Of a stretch of 64,000 nucleotides of DNA, positions 1 to 9,038 are shown in pieces. The notes beneath the pieces were generated by a model. The model was not told the DNA's origin. It saw only the letters and a program-made list of their open reading frames with translations, and searched no databases. The position numbers and the translations under genes are program-made. Where the stretch lies: NCBI GenBank assembly GCA_000703065.1, contig JNLK01000001.1, positions 1,178,001-1,242,000 on the forward strand, in the 5' to 3' direction. How positions within the stretch are numbered: position 1 is the stretch's first letter; each line of letters begins with the position of its first letter. Source of the DNA: Lachnospiraceae bacterium AC2029. GTDB taxonomy: Bacteria > Bacillota > Clostridia > Lachnospirales > Lachnospiraceae.

Positions 1-46
1 CATTCTGAGCGACAAGCGTCAGATCTCCTTTCACCACTACCTTTTC

Positions 47-75
47 ATCGTAGCACAATTTGGCCGTTCTGTGAA
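47..75 (-). promoter_or_regulatory. Sigma-A type promoter reading off the left edge
   Basis: On the minus strand there is TTCACA, a 17-bp spacer and TACGAT. Further downstream is GAAAGGAG, with a possible TTG start about 9 bases later near position 14, so a minus-strand gene probably begins at the left edge. The same promoter, with much of the surrounding sequence, recurs at 11225-11253. Confidence 0.5.
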
Positions 76-155
76 GCGACTGAAGGTACGACGTCACTGT
101 CAAGTAATCGTTGGCACGATTCCCATCACATAAAATTTCCTCGGCGCTTTTGTCT

Positions 156-291
156 GGCCACAGATGCCTTTCTCGGCCCGGCTCGCGCCTTAGTTGCGGG
201 TGCCCCCAGCGGCACATAGGCTTCCCGTTTCGCTTCGCTCACGGATTGCCAAGTGCCGGGACCCGCAATGACCTCGAAAGGCATCGTGGCC
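156..291. repeat. Foldback element with nested inverted repeats
   Basis: The outer arms, GATGCCTTTC at 163-172 and GAAAGGCATC at 276-285, extend with one bulge to GGCCAC/GTGGCC. Inside are TTGCGGGT (194-201) with ACCCGCAA (261-268), and CGGCAC (210-215) with GTGCCG (253-258). The piece can fold into one long rod. It may be a MITE-like element or a structured RNA. The only ORF crossing it is not protein-like. The rest of 1-318 holds only the promoter described separately. Confidence 0.6.
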
Positions 292-318
292 ATCCCTTTT
301 TAGCGCCTCGTCGAATGG

Positions 319-1740
319 TCAGTTTGTCATTATGCCTGATATAGACATCCACGCCTGCCTTGCAGGCTTGACCTGTGTGATCACATAGGGAATGCTTCCC
401 TGCGTCGGATATCTATATCCCTTACCAATCTTTCTGTTTGCCTCATAGGCCGAAAGAATCTGTTCTTTGATCTGTTCAACCACCCGATACTCAAACGCAG
501 GTTTTTTCAGTTTGTCTGCGACTTCATTTAACCTGCCGGAACATTTCTTTGCAAGAATCTTAGCCAGATGATTTCCCCCACGAATACTCCAGCATGTGTG
601 GTTATGCTTCATTCGCCTTGCTATCACACTCCATATGTGATTCTCCATCGTTCCAAGGTTTCGGTATTCCAGGTTCTTGGGACTATCGGGCATCTGAAGA
701 TTGCGTTGATTATAAGGGATTAACCCTTTTTGGTTGTTGGAAAAATAGGTGATCAATCGTTCAGCCTTTTCAATCTCATCGCCATCAGTCAAGCTGTTCC
801 TGTACGTCTCAAGGTATTCAAACATTTCATCCAGTTTTTTCTGTTCCAACAATGTGTGGATTTGTTTTGCATGTTCCGGGTATGGTACATTTTCTTTAAT
901 GGCTTTGTTTCTATGAAACGGATCCAGCTGAAATACCGTATCTGAATCGCAGATATTCTTTACCCATTCAGCTCCGTCTGCATTCATGATCCGAAGCTCA
1001 ACCTCGTCCATGTTATACATCTCCGCGATAGCTGCTTCTCTGTAGGACTGAAATTCCGATGATGTTGAAAAGCCGGCTACAACCACCTTGCCATCCAGAC
1101 TGTAGCGATTTTTCCCCGTCTTTTTCCATCCGTCATAGGCCAGGCCAACTTTGATTTCACCCTTTGTGCTGTTTTCGCGCTGAAGTCGGACATAGACTCC
1201 ATCTGTCTCTTCAAAGAGTACCGGAGTTTCCTTCTCTCCAGATACATTTCCTGCTTTGTGTGCCTTCACAAGCTGCCGTTCATCTTCGCAAACGGATTCC
1301 CCCAGCGACTGGATCACATTCCATACACCCATGGCACTGATAGACTGTCCGGTTGTCTCAGATATTCTGCTTGCAGTCTCACGATAGGATGTCTCTGTGA
1401 TCGAAGAAACCATCTGCTCGGCCATATTCATTGAGATCAGTCCGACTCCGGATATCTCAAGCTGCTCATCCAACAGATAGACGAACTCTTTCAATCCATC
1501 CTCTCTGATAACTTCATAAATCCGGCGTTCGTACTCAGCCTCGCCATAAACCGTCTTTACTGTTGTTCTTCTCTTTCCTTTATTCCGGTATGCTTCCTTG
1601 TCTCTGGACTCCATAAGATAGTCATCATATCGTTCCAGGAACTCCCTGGTGTAATTCCTTGCCCATTCACATACCATCTGAAAGGTTTTTTTCTCAAAGT
1701 CCTTGAAAGTTAAGGCGGTTTCATTTAACATGGTATTCAT
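319..1740 (-). CDS. ISLre2-family transposase
   Basis: A transposase of the ISLre2/UPF0236 group, 473 residues, full length for the family. It is recognised from the N-terminal part with a Glu/Arg-rich YGEAEYERRIY segment, the central ETDGVYVRLQ and NADGAEWVKNIC stretches and the ending with CWSIRGGNHLAKI. The start at 1740 is preferred over an in-frame ATG at 1770 because AAGGAG lies 7 bases before it. I could not fix the ends of the insertion sequence. The left side is foldback DNA and the right side is a hairpin at 1802. No frameshift is seen, so it may be active. Confidence 0.9.
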   Translation of the reverse strand: MNTMLNETALTFKDFEKKTFQMVCEWARNYTREFLERYDDYLMESRDKEAYRNKGKRRTTVKTVYGEAEYERRIYEVIREDGLKEFVYLLDEQLEISGVGLISMNMAEQMVSSITETSYRETASRISETTGQSISAMGVWNVIQSLGESVCEDERQLVKAHKAGNVSGEKETPVLFEETDGVYVRLQRENSTKGEIKVGLAYDGWKKTGKNRYSLDGKVVVAGFSTSSEFQSYREAAIAEMYNMDEVELRIMNADGAEWVKNICDSDTVFQLDPFHRNKAIKENVPYPEHAKQIHTLLEQKKLDEMFEYLETYRNSLTDGDEIEKAERLITYFSNNQKGLIPYNQRNLQMPDSPKNLEYRNLGTMENHIWSVIARRMKHNHTCWSIRGGNHLAKILAKKCSGRLNEVADKLKKPAFEYRVVEQIKEQILSAYEANRKIGKGYRYPTQGSIPYVITQVKPARQAWMSISGIMTN

Positions 1741-1801
1741 CACATAACTCCTTATCTTTTTAGTCAGCAAACTTAATAATAAGGTCTATTTATGTGATTG
1801 T

Positions 1802-1832
1802 GAAGAGGCTTCGGCCTCTTCTTTTTATTTTT
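1802..1832 (+). terminator. Hairpin with TTCG loop and T-run
   Basis: GAAGAGGC-TTCG-GCCTCTTC is followed by TTTTTATTTTT on the plus strand. No plus-strand gene precedes it, so it may instead insulate the transposase from read-through, or belong to the right end of the IS. Confidence 0.6.
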
Positions 1833-1882
1833 CATGCCAATGAAAATTATACTCTAAGAGGTACGACTCAACGTAGGCCTTA

Positions 1883-1938
1883 ACGAAGGAACGAGAGGGT
1901 CTGCTGACCCCCTCGTTCCTGCGTTGTATGTTGTCGCC
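1883..1938. repeat. Long hairpin plus TGTATGTTGTCGCC motif
   Basis: AGGAACGAGaGGGTC pairs with GACCCcCTCGTTCCT around a TGCT loop. It is followed at 1925-1938 by TGTATGTTGTCGCC. The same 14 bases follow a different 19-bp hairpin at 51452-51509. Both lie just 3' of minus-strand genes. Their function is unknown. It has no T-run typical of a terminator. Confidence 0.5.
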
Positions 1939-1948
1939 GGTTACAGGC

Positions 1949-4537
1949 TTACGGATTGGTGCAGTACCCGTTCTTGTCAAACTTATAGGATACGCCGTCG
2001 ATGGTGTATGCCTTCCCCTTTGCGTACCAGCCACCTGCCGCGCCGTACCACCAGCCCTTTCCGGTCTTGTGCCAGCTATACTTCACAGGATCACTCTGTA
2101 CACCATTCCTGTCAAGCCACCATCCCTGAACAAATTCGTTTACAGCGATATAACCGTTTGCCTTGAAGTAATACCATTTTCCGTCGATCTTCTTCCAGCC
2201 GTTCTTCAGGTAGTTCTTACCGCCTAAGGAGTACCACCAGCCCTTGCTGTCCTGCTTCCAGCCTGCGGCTTTCGCTTTGCCGTCCCATGCGCCGTTTGCC
2301 GTAAAATAGTAGCCCTGACGATATGCATTTGCCTCCATGAGGCCTTCCTTGTCGAAGAAGTACCACTTTCCGTCGATCTTCTTCCAGCCATTCTTCAGGT
2401 AGTTCTTACCGCCTAAGGAGTACCGCCAGCCCTTGCTGTCCTGCTTCCAACCTGTTGCTTTTGCTTTGCCGTCCCATGCGCCGTTTGCTGTAAGATAGTA
2501 ACCCTGACGATATGCATTTGTCTCCAAAAGGCCTTCCTTGTCAAAGAAGTACCACTTTCCGTCAATCTTCTGCCACTCATTCTTATAGGAAGTCTCGCCG
2601 TAGAATTGATTTATTGCTTCACTCATCGCATCGATATCATAGCCTTTCAGCATTTCGGCTTTAAGCTCATCGTAATCGCCGGCTGCCAATAATTCATTCT
2701 GTCTCTCCTTTGTAACAAAGGTTACTTTATCCGGCGCGACACCCTTATCCAGAACACCGTCGATCGCAGCTTTGCCCTGCAGTTCTTTTTCTGATGACAT
2801 TTGGAAAAGCATTCCGTCTGCCGTCGCATGAAAGGCCACACTACAGGAACCACCTCCGCTCGTTTCGCCGAGGATCAGAATACCGTGCTCCTTTGCAAAG
2901 GCTGGAAAGAGATTTCCGCAGGAGAAAGAAGACATGGATTCAAGTACGGCATAGTGATACTTACTGTAATCCACCGCTGCATCTTTTTCATCAAATACGC
3001 CATCCAGATTTTGGTCAAAAGTGAATCTCATGGTTGTGGTAATGCCTGTCCCCTGATTCAGCATTTCTTTTGCATGGCTGCCAAACAAAAGTTCTTCAAT
3101 ACCCAGCATTGCAACATCGACGCCTCCTCCATTTAAGGAATCATCTATCACAATGTTTTTGATCTCCGGATGATCAGTGCTGATCTCACGCATTGTTGTC
3201 TGGAAGAAACCATAGGTATCCTGCGGGATCACACCTTCCTGCCCTTGATCCACTGCATTATAATAATCAACCCAGCCCTGACCGTCATAGGTAAAATTGT
3301 TAAAATAGATTACCGCTGTATCCCCTTTATATACGACACCCTGTACAGAGCTTTGATCAATACCATAAGCCTCTGCCCGGAGTTCCGGATAGGTCGCATT
3401 TGCAATCTGTCGGTCATACATTCTTTCATAGTTGATCAGATCAGCATTCTCCTGCCATGCAACAGTTCCATTACCAGCGGAAATGATTGGGAGTATAGCT
3501 CTCAAAAACTCATAATTCTTTTCCCTGTTCAGATTTGTCGGATCATCTGTTATGGATGTAACAAGCTCACTAAAACCTATCCCGGTATGACCTCCGTCAC
3601 ATAACCAGTAAGTCAGAAGGCGATTCAGTCCTGCCATGTAAAGCGTTGAGTCGGAGGACAGCAGATATTCCTTTGTCTGCGGATCCATCGCTGTCAAAGC
3701 GGCGTCAAGTCCGGCTTCACTTACTTTTTTTGCAAATGGATATGAGGGATTCGGAAATCCATACATATTATCGATCACAACGCAGAGTTCCCTGTAATTA
3801 AACTCTATCATATCCTCCGAACGGTTTCCGTCGATCAGTGGCTGTACCAGCTCATAATCGGAATTTCGCGCCAATCCACAGTCCAGCATCAGAGAAGTAC
3901 CGTTAAAATAAATCTTTTCTCCGTTATAAATAACAATGGTCCCGGTGCCGTTTGTATTTCCATAAAGATCCGAAATGCTGGCAAGTGGAACCACCGGCGC
4001 ATCATCCACCGTTCTGAGGTCGATCCCGTATTTCGAATAATCATATGTCTTATCTTTTAGTGTTCCATCTTCCGTTACACTGACTCGTTTATTGATAAAA
4101 GGAACCTCGTCGCTGCGTCCGTCTTCGTCCGTTTTCTCGTCGGAAACAGAAAAGAATAATCCGTTATTCCCGACAATAAGCGTCTCTTTTTCCGTATCCA
4201 ATATGGCAGTATATGTATTACCATCGACATCTTTTTTGACAACAGAATACTTTCCGGAACCCTGATCCGTTACCGTAAGATCGAGCTTAAAGAAAGTCTC
4301 CACGAAGTCCTCGTAGGACACATATGGTACATTCGGCATATCTTCAAAGAAGTAGCAGGTAAATGTATCTTCTTCGGTAAGACTGCTTCTATACAACGGG
4401 ACCTCTTTTTCCGTGCAGTTTACGGGATCGCCGGATTGAAATGTATCCGGCTCCGCGTATACTGCCATCGGGGACATCAATCCCACGCACATCACAGTCA
4501 TGATCGCTGTGTTTTTCAAACACATTTTAACCCTCAT
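1949..4537 (-). CDS. Exported S41-family peptidase with C-terminal cell-wall-binding repeats
   Basis: A secreted protein of 862 residues. The start at 4537 follows AAAGGAG by 6 bases. Residues 1-30 form a signal peptide ending near VYAEPD. The middle third carries an S41 (C-terminal-processing peptidase) fold: NIVIDDSLNGGG, then SSFSCGNLF with the likely nucleophile Ser, then LGETSGGGS. The last 220 residues are aromatic choline-binding-type repeats (GWKKIDGKWYFF and related), including two copies of a unit of about 64 residues. It should sit on the outer wall, held by the repeats. It lies 37 bp behind the S37 peptidase gene and is probably cotranscribed with it. The natural substrate is unknown. 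Confidence 0.85.
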   Translation of the reverse strand: MRVKMCLKNTAIMTVMCVGLMSPMAVYAEPDTFQSGDPVNCTEKEVPLYRSSLTEEDTFTCYFFEDMPNVPYVSYEDFVETFFKLDLTVTDQGSGKYSVVKKDVDGNTYTAILDTEKETLIVGNNGLFFSVSDEKTDEDGRSDEVPFINKRVSVTEDGTLKDKTYDYSKYGIDLRTVDDAPVVPLASISDLYGNTNGTGTIVIYNGEKIYFNGTSLMLDCGLARNSDYELVQPLIDGNRSEDMIEFNYRELCVVIDNMYGFPNPSYPFAKKVSEAGLDAALTAMDPQTKEYLLSSDSTLYMAGLNRLLTYWLCDGGHTGIGFSELVTSITDDPTNLNREKNYEFLRAILPIISAGNGTVAWQENADLINYERMYDRQIANATYPELRAEAYGIDQSSVQGVVYKGDTAVIYFNNFTYDGQGWVDYYNAVDQGQEGVIPQDTYGFFQTTMREISTDHPEIKNIVIDDSLNGGGVDVAMLGIEELLFGSHAKEMLNQGTGITTTMRFTFDQNLDGVFDEKDAAVDYSKYHYAVLESMSSFSCGNLFPAFAKEHGILILGETSGGGSCSVAFHATADGMLFQMSSEKELQGKAAIDGVLDKGVAPDKVTFVTKERQNELLAAGDYDELKAEMLKGYDIDAMSEAINQFYGETSYKNEWQKIDGKWYFFDKEGLLETNAYRQGYYLTANGAWDGKAKATGWKQDSKGWRYSLGGKNYLKNGWKKIDGKWYFFDKEGLMEANAYRQGYYFTANGAWDGKAKAAGWKQDSKGWWYSLGGKNYLKNGWKKIDGKWYYFKANGYIAVNEFVQGWWLDRNGVQSDPVKYSWHKTGKGWWYGAAGGWYAKGKAYTIDGVSYKFDKNGYCTNP

Positions 4538-4574
4538 AGTTTCTCCTTTCTGATAAAACAAACCATGCCTTTTC

Positions 4575-6599
4575 CTACTCCGCTGTAAGATATTCTTCCA
4601 GTGTCTCCTTTATATCATTTTGCATTTCTTCCGGGAAAGAGGAAATCCTTGGCATGTGGTTACCCGTCGGATGAACGAATACCTTCACATTCGGATTTTC
4701 GGTTTCGCGGATCCGCATGCAGTACCAGGGATCTGCCACGCCGTAGATCATGACATGTTTTGCCCGGGTTGTATCCATGGAAGCGGAAAGCGCAGCAAAG
4801 AATGTTCCGTCATAGGTAAATGCCTCCTTCTGCTCTTCCGTAAATACGAAATTCCGGATCAGTTCATCTTCCATATCTGCAGTGATGGTCAGTTTATCCT
4901 CAAGCCCTTCTTCCTGAAGTGCTTCTCTGAGGTAAGAGAAATCGTAACGATACTGGCCGTAGGTGGTTGCCGTATTTACATAGTAGGGCCATTCCGTGGA
5001 ATTCGCAGCCCAGTCATCCGGTTTCTGGAGAATGGTTGCTACCTGGAACATCATTGTCAGTTTATAATCTAACGCATCATCAGTATCCTCCGGCAAATTA
5101 ATAAGTACATTGAGTACATCAAAGGATACCACTCGATATTGCCATACAAGAATACCACATTCCAGAGTCCAAAGATCATAGATCATAGATGTCGATACGC
5201 CGTCTCGATAAATAAGACCATTCTGCTCAATATAGGCTTCCAGTTTGGGCAGGAGCAGGTCTTTTTTGCGCATCATTTCGACCTGGAATGTCGTTACCGT
5301 ATCTCTCATTTGGGCGGCTGCTTCTTCTCCGTACGCAGCGTTACCGATTTCTGTATATACGAAGGGGTACATGCGATCATCATCCATTCCGTCGGCGCAG
5401 GGAGCCGCAAACGGAACATATACCTTCATGTCCTCAGGGAAATAGTATGCATATACATTGGTATTCAGACCGCCGCGGCTTGAGCCTGTAGCTGCCCAGA
5501 CATCACCAAGGACCTTGGAAAGCGACTGATAGATCCTATGATAATCATTTGATGCATTTTCGGAAGTCAGATATTCCCAATAATTCGTGTCATCATTCGA
5601 AATACCTTCCGGTCTTGAACCTCCGGAGAAACGACTTTCCACCAGGATCATATTTCCCTCGAGAGTCAGCGCCAGATCTGAGATAAGCTCATCTTTACCC
5701 AAAACTTCGGGATTTTTAGATACTATATCCGGCAGTGAATATCCGTAGGTCTCAAGGACATTTACGGAAGCGTCTTTTCTGAAGCCGAGCAGAACTCTCT
5801 GGGGGAAGGTTCCCTTTGACGGATCACTCCAGTCTAATGGCTGCTCAAAGACAACCATATACCTCTCACTGTAGAAATCTGACAGATTATCAACCTTTTC
5901 AACACTGATCACCCCATCCAGTTTCTTCAGCTTCGTCGGAAGATCCTCCTCAACAGGTCCGGTCCAGACGCCCGACTCATCAAAGACATATACCACTCCG
6001 TTGATGGTTTTCTCTCCGGTCACCATCGCTCCGTTGTCGAAGTAATACCAGTTCCCGTCAAGTTTTTTCCAACCATCCGCCATGGCTCCGCTTTTGTTGA
6101 AATAATACCATTTTCCGTCAAGTTTCCTCCAACCGGTCTTCATGACTCCGCTTTTTTCAAAGTAATACCATTTTCCGTCAAGCTTCCTCCAGCCGGTCTT
6201 CATGGCTCCGCTTTTTTCAAAGTAATACCATTTTCCGTCAAGCTTCCTCCAGCCGGTCTTCATGACTCCGTTTTTTTCAAGGTAATACCATTTCCCGTCA
6301 TACTTCTTCCATCCGGTCTTCATGGCTCCGCTTTTTTCAAAGTAATACCATTTTCCGTCAAGCTTCTTCCAGCCGGTCGCCATATACCCTGTGGCTTCAA
6401 AGTAATACCAGTTTCCTTCGTACTGAACCCATGCACTCTTCGCATAGGATCCGTCGGAATAAGAATACCACCAGCCTTTGCTGTTATGCTGCCAACTGCC
6501 GCTCGCCGCTTCGACGGAAGAACCATCTCCCCAAGCTACGGCGGGAAGCATGAGTGATGCCGTAAGGATCCCGCATAATGCATTTTTCCATTTTTTCAT
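4575..6599 (-). CDS. Exported S37 (PS-10)-family peptidase with N-terminal cell-wall-binding repeats
   Basis: 674 residues. A signal peptide is followed by about eight choline-binding-type repeats (residues ~35-210), six of them nearly identical 60-bp DNA units at 6010-6380. The rest matches the PS-10/S37 tripeptidyl-aminopeptidase family: GSSRGG nucleophile near residue 365, Asp in GVADPWYC near 623 and His in GNHMPRI near 648, giving a complete Ser-Asp-His triad. The product should be a wall-bound exopeptidase. It is the first gene of a two-gene unit with the S41 peptidase. A good AGGGGAGG site precedes the ATG, and the promoter at 6640-6703 has paired repeats typical of LytTR control. Confidence 0.85.
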   Translation of the reverse strand: MKKWKNALCGILTASLMLPAVAWGDGSSVEAASGSWQHNSKGWWYSYSDGSYAKSAWVQYEGNWYYFEATGYMATGWKKLDGKWYYFEKSGAMKTGWKKYDGKWYYLEKNGVMKTGWRKLDGKWYYFEKSGAMKTGWRKLDGKWYYFEKSGVMKTGWRKLDGKWYYFNKSGAMADGWKKLDGNWYYFDNGAMVTGEKTINGVVYVFDESGVWTGPVEEDLPTKLKKLDGVISVEKVDNLSDFYSERYMVVFEQPLDWSDPSKGTFPQRVLLGFRKDASVNVLETYGYSLPDIVSKNPEVLGKDELISDLALTLEGNMILVESRFSGGSRPEGISNDDTNYWEYLTSENASNDYHRIYQSLSKVLGDVWAATGSSRGGLNTNVYAYYFPEDMKVYVPFAAPCADGMDDDRMYPFVYTEIGNAAYGEEAAAQMRDTVTTFQVEMMRKKDLLLPKLEAYIEQNGLIYRDGVSTSMIYDLWTLECGILVWQYRVVSFDVLNVLINLPEDTDDALDYKLTMMFQVATILQKPDDWAANSTEWPYYVNTATTYGQYRYDFSYLREALQEEGLEDKLTITADMEDELIRNFVFTEEQKEAFTYDGTFFAALSASMDTTRAKHVMIYGVADPWYCMRIRETENPNVKVFVHPTGNHMPRISSFPEEMQNDIKETLEEYLTAE

Positions 6600-6639
6600 A
6601 CTTGAAGTAACCTCCCCTTAGATATGTTTTATTTATTTA

Positions 6640-6703
6640 CTTATAACATAAATCCGCTTTGTTCTTATACTCGCTGCACGAATAGGCGAAAATGATGCAC
6701 GAA
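6640..6703 (-). promoter_or_regulatory. Promoter with LytTR-like direct repeats
   Basis: On the minus strand TTCGTGCA occurs twice with a 21-bp period (plus coordinates 6675-6682 and 6696-6703). Twenty-nine bases downstream comes TGTTATAAG, an extended -10 (CTTATA at 6640-6645). No good -35 is present, which fits an activator-dependent promoter. The same layout is repeated at 11321-11384. It drives the S37/S41 pair. Confidence 0.6.
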
Positions 6704-6889
6704 AAATACCCCTATACGTTAGACTTCATTGAACTGCGAAGAGGTCTTCTCGTCAATCCTGAGTATATCGAAAGGATCAGCGGCGCTTCCGTTAACCTTT
6801 CTGACGGTAGCACCTATATCCTTCCCAAGGCGAAAAAAGATTCAGTGATATCACAGTACACAATCTATGTCACAAATATAACAAACTGA
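6692..6889 (+). pseudogene. C-terminal remnant of a LytTR DNA-binding domain
   Basis: 65 codons. FIELRRGLLVNPEYIERI followed by LSDGSTYILPKAK is the second half of a LytTR domain, as found in AgrA/LytR-type regulators. The receiver domain and the first LytTR strands are missing, and no ribosome site precedes the ATG, so this is a broken gene. It starts inside the paired repeats of the divergent promoter, suggesting the regulator gene once lay next to its own target. Confidence 0.65.
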
Positions 6890-7012
6890 CATTACTTCTT
6901 CAAGCACGGAAGATGAGGGATTGCCTTCATTTATCATTCTGTCCCTGAATGCTGACAGACCGGTCAGATTATCTTCCTTTTTTTCAGCCTTTTCGATCTC
7001 ACGTTTGTCTGC
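6851..7012 (-). pseudogene. Unrecognised coding remnant
   Basis: An open frame of 53 codons with a protein-like, charged composition (KREIEKAEKKEDNLTGLSAF, then VLEEVMSV). It has no start codon and overlaps the end of the LytTR fragment on the other strand. The family is unknown; it is probably the tail of a lost gene. Confidence 0.3.
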
Positions 7013-7040
7013 TTAATCAAGTGCACCAAAAACCACGATC

Positions 7041-7072
7041 GAAAAAGAACGTAGCTAAAAGCCACGTTCTTT
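7041..7072 (-). terminator. Terminator after the cell-wall-binding operon
   Basis: Minus strand: GAACGTGGCTTTTAGCTACGTTC followed by TTTTTC. It ends the transcript that finishes with the gene at 7133. Confidence 0.7.
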
Positions 7073-7132
7073 CTGGTAAACCATGTGAATTCACTCATAT
7101 TCATTTCATGATATGCTGCATAATTCTATCGT

Positions 7133-8206
7133 CTATTTCCATGTAAAATCCGGATAATCCCCATATCCACTCAGAGTAAAATCCTTCGAGTAATCTGTGT
7201 TTTCCCACAGAATATTCATATAATCATTGTCCCAGCCGAAGAACCAGATCTGATAACCCACACGATGGATCTCGTATCTGTCTGTATCGATTTTCACGTT
7301 CTTATTCTCTCCTTTGGCACAGCTGTCGGAATAAATCCAGACAAAGTCCTCTTTACTCTTGTCCCAGACCTGCACTTCCAGACGAGCCACATACCACCCA
7401 TCCTGATGAAATTTCAGAGTTGTTGTTCCTTCTTCGTCCTCTACGACGGGATCCACCGGCTCAGTTCCCGGTATATCCGTGATCGTCACACCATCCCAGG
7501 CACCATTCTCATCGACAAAGTATTTCCTGTCGATATAGGCATTCGAATACATACGACCATCACTGTCAAAATAGTACCAGGTGCCCTTGATCTTTTGCCA
7601 GTCGGTCGCCATATCCCCCGCTTTTTTCAGGAAGTACCATACATCCTTATATGAGATCCAACCGGTATGCATCGCACCATTCTTCCCCAAATAGTACCAC
7701 TTGCCGTTATCCTTCACCCAACGGTTTACGGCCATGCTGCCGTCCTTGCCGAAGAAGTACCATTTTCCGTCAATCTTCTTCCAGCCCGTTACCATGGCAC
7801 CATCCTTACACAGATAGTACCACTTGCCGTTATCCTTCACCCAACGGTTTACGGCCATGCTGCCGTCCTTGCCGAAGAAGTACCATTTTCCGTCAATCTT
7901 CTTCCAGCCCGTTACCATGGCACCATCCTTACACAGATAGTACCACTTGCCGTTATCCTTCACCCAACGGTTTACGGCCATGCTGCCGTCCTTGCCGAAG
8001 AAGTACCATTTTCCGTCAATCTTCTTCCAGGTATTCTTCAACACGGTTCCGTCCGAAGAACCGGTTGTTGTCAGGCTGTACCCAACCCCTTCTCCCCCTG
8101 CATATGCAGTAAGTCCGGTTCCCATGAAGCTTCCCATGATTGTAGTCATTGACACAATCCCGCTCAGGATCCTTACCGCTCTCGCTGATCTGTTCCTTTT
8201 CTTCAT
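7133..8206 (-). CDS. Exported cell-wall-binding repeat protein, unknown C-terminal domain
   Basis: 357 residues, starting at 8206 where AAAGGAGG stands 10 bases upstream. It has a signal peptide, then alternating GWKKIDGKWYFFGKDG and NRWVKDNGKWYYL repeats. Three near-perfect 123-bp DNA copies lie at about 7700-8040, a likely site of copy-number change. The last ~95 residues (KFHQDGWYVARLEVQVW to the end) form a beta-rich domain I do not recognise. No catalytic motif was seen, so it may be an adhesin or a wall-bound carbohydrate- or protein-binding factor. It is the last gene of the unit running from 11157. Confidence 0.8.
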   Translation of the reverse strand: MKKRNRSARAVRILSGIVSMTTIMGSFMGTGLTAYAGGEGVGYSLTTTGSSDGTVLKNTWKKIDGKWYFFGKDGSMAVNRWVKDNGKWYYLCKDGAMVTGWKKIDGKWYFFGKDGSMAVNRWVKDNGKWYYLCKDGAMVTGWKKIDGKWYFFGKDGSMAVNRWVKDNGKWYYLGKNGAMHTGWISYKDVWYFLKKAGDMATDWQKIKGTWYYFDSDGRMYSNAYIDRKYFVDENGAWDGVTITDIPGTEPVDPVVEDEEGTTTLKFHQDGWYVARLEVQVWDKSKEDFVWIYSDSCAKGENKNVKIDTDRYEIHRVGYQIWFFGWDNDYMNILWENTDYSKDFTLSGYGDYPDFTWK

Positions 8207-8264
8207 ACCTGTGCAACCTCCTTTTCCTCTCATTCCCAATATCGCGTTGATCACGCCCCTTTAA

Positions 8265-9038
8265 CTATCGCGCCACTATTGTCTCATCCTTCTTGATCAC
8301 AGTGGTTATCCTATCCTGAACAAACCCACATTTCAGGGCAGTGTTCATAGAGCCTTTATTGGAAATCGAGTGCGCCCACACCGGTTTTTTCCCGATTTCA
8401 ACGATATGCTCGCACATTCTGCCTGCCAAAATCGCCGCAAGTCCTTTCCTTCTGTAATCTTCATGCGTTTCAACACCTATATCGATCTCCATGGAACTGA
8501 CCGCCGCTGAAAAAGCCACAGCGCATACCCGTTCCTGATCAAGCGCGATATATCCGAAGCCCTCTTTCAGAAACTGCTCTCGGGATTCCCAGGAAAAGGA
8601 CGGGATGATCCTGCCCTCGATCTTTGATATATTTTCACGGGTGATCCGCTCTATCCGATACTCACTTTCATCTATGACATCAAATCCATCACGGCAAGGA
8701 TAAGCGTATTCCGCTCTGGAATCGATCAGTACATTTCTGTTACGGAAGAATGCTGTTACATCGTCATCTGCTGTGATGAGCACCAGGCGTCTTTCATTCC
8801 GGCCTGAAATCATTTCGGAATAGATATCCTGCAGGAAATCGTCCGACGCATGCCCTGAGATATAGCCAAAACCGCAATAATGCCAAAAGAACACCGACTC
8901 CACATCAGGACCGTCATTCACATAAACTTCTCCCGACTGAAAACCTTCGGTTATGGAGCAGGGATAAACTTGGTTAGCGGTATTCTCTCTCGCCCAGGAG
9001 CTGTATTCCTTATAATCTTTTTCATTTATTTTTCTCAT
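8265..9038 (-). CDS. GNAT-family N-acetyltransferase
   Basis: 257 residues. The C-terminal half has the acetyl-CoA site ETHEDYRRKGLAAILA and the following SNKGSMNTALKCGF, typical of the PF12746-type GNAT group. The N-terminal half is the divergent lobe of that group. The ATG at 9038 is preferred because AGGGTG precedes it. The start overlaps the end of the PAP2 gene by 17 bp, so translation is probably coupled. The substrate cannot be told. Confidence 0.8.
   Translation of the reverse strand: MRKINEKDYKEYSSWARENTANQVYPCSITEGFQSGEVYVNDGPDVESVFFWHYCGFGYISGHASDDFLQDIYSEMISGRNERRLVLITADDDVTAFFRNRNVLIDSRAEYAYPCRDGFDVIDESEYRIERITRENISKIEGRIIPSFSWESREQFLKEGFGYIALDQERVCAVAFSAAVSSMEIDIGVETHEDYRRKGLAAILAGRMCEHIVEIGKKPVWAHSISNKGSMNTALKCGFVQDRITTVIKKDETIVAR

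Noticed and set aside
6010-6380. Regular 60-bp repeats resembling a CRISPR array
   Set aside because: They encode wall-binding repeats in frame with no unique spacers between identical units.
7651-8152. Repeat-rich plus-strand frames of 153 and 161 codons
   Set aside because: They mirror the 123-bp repeats of the cell-wall protein on the minus strand.
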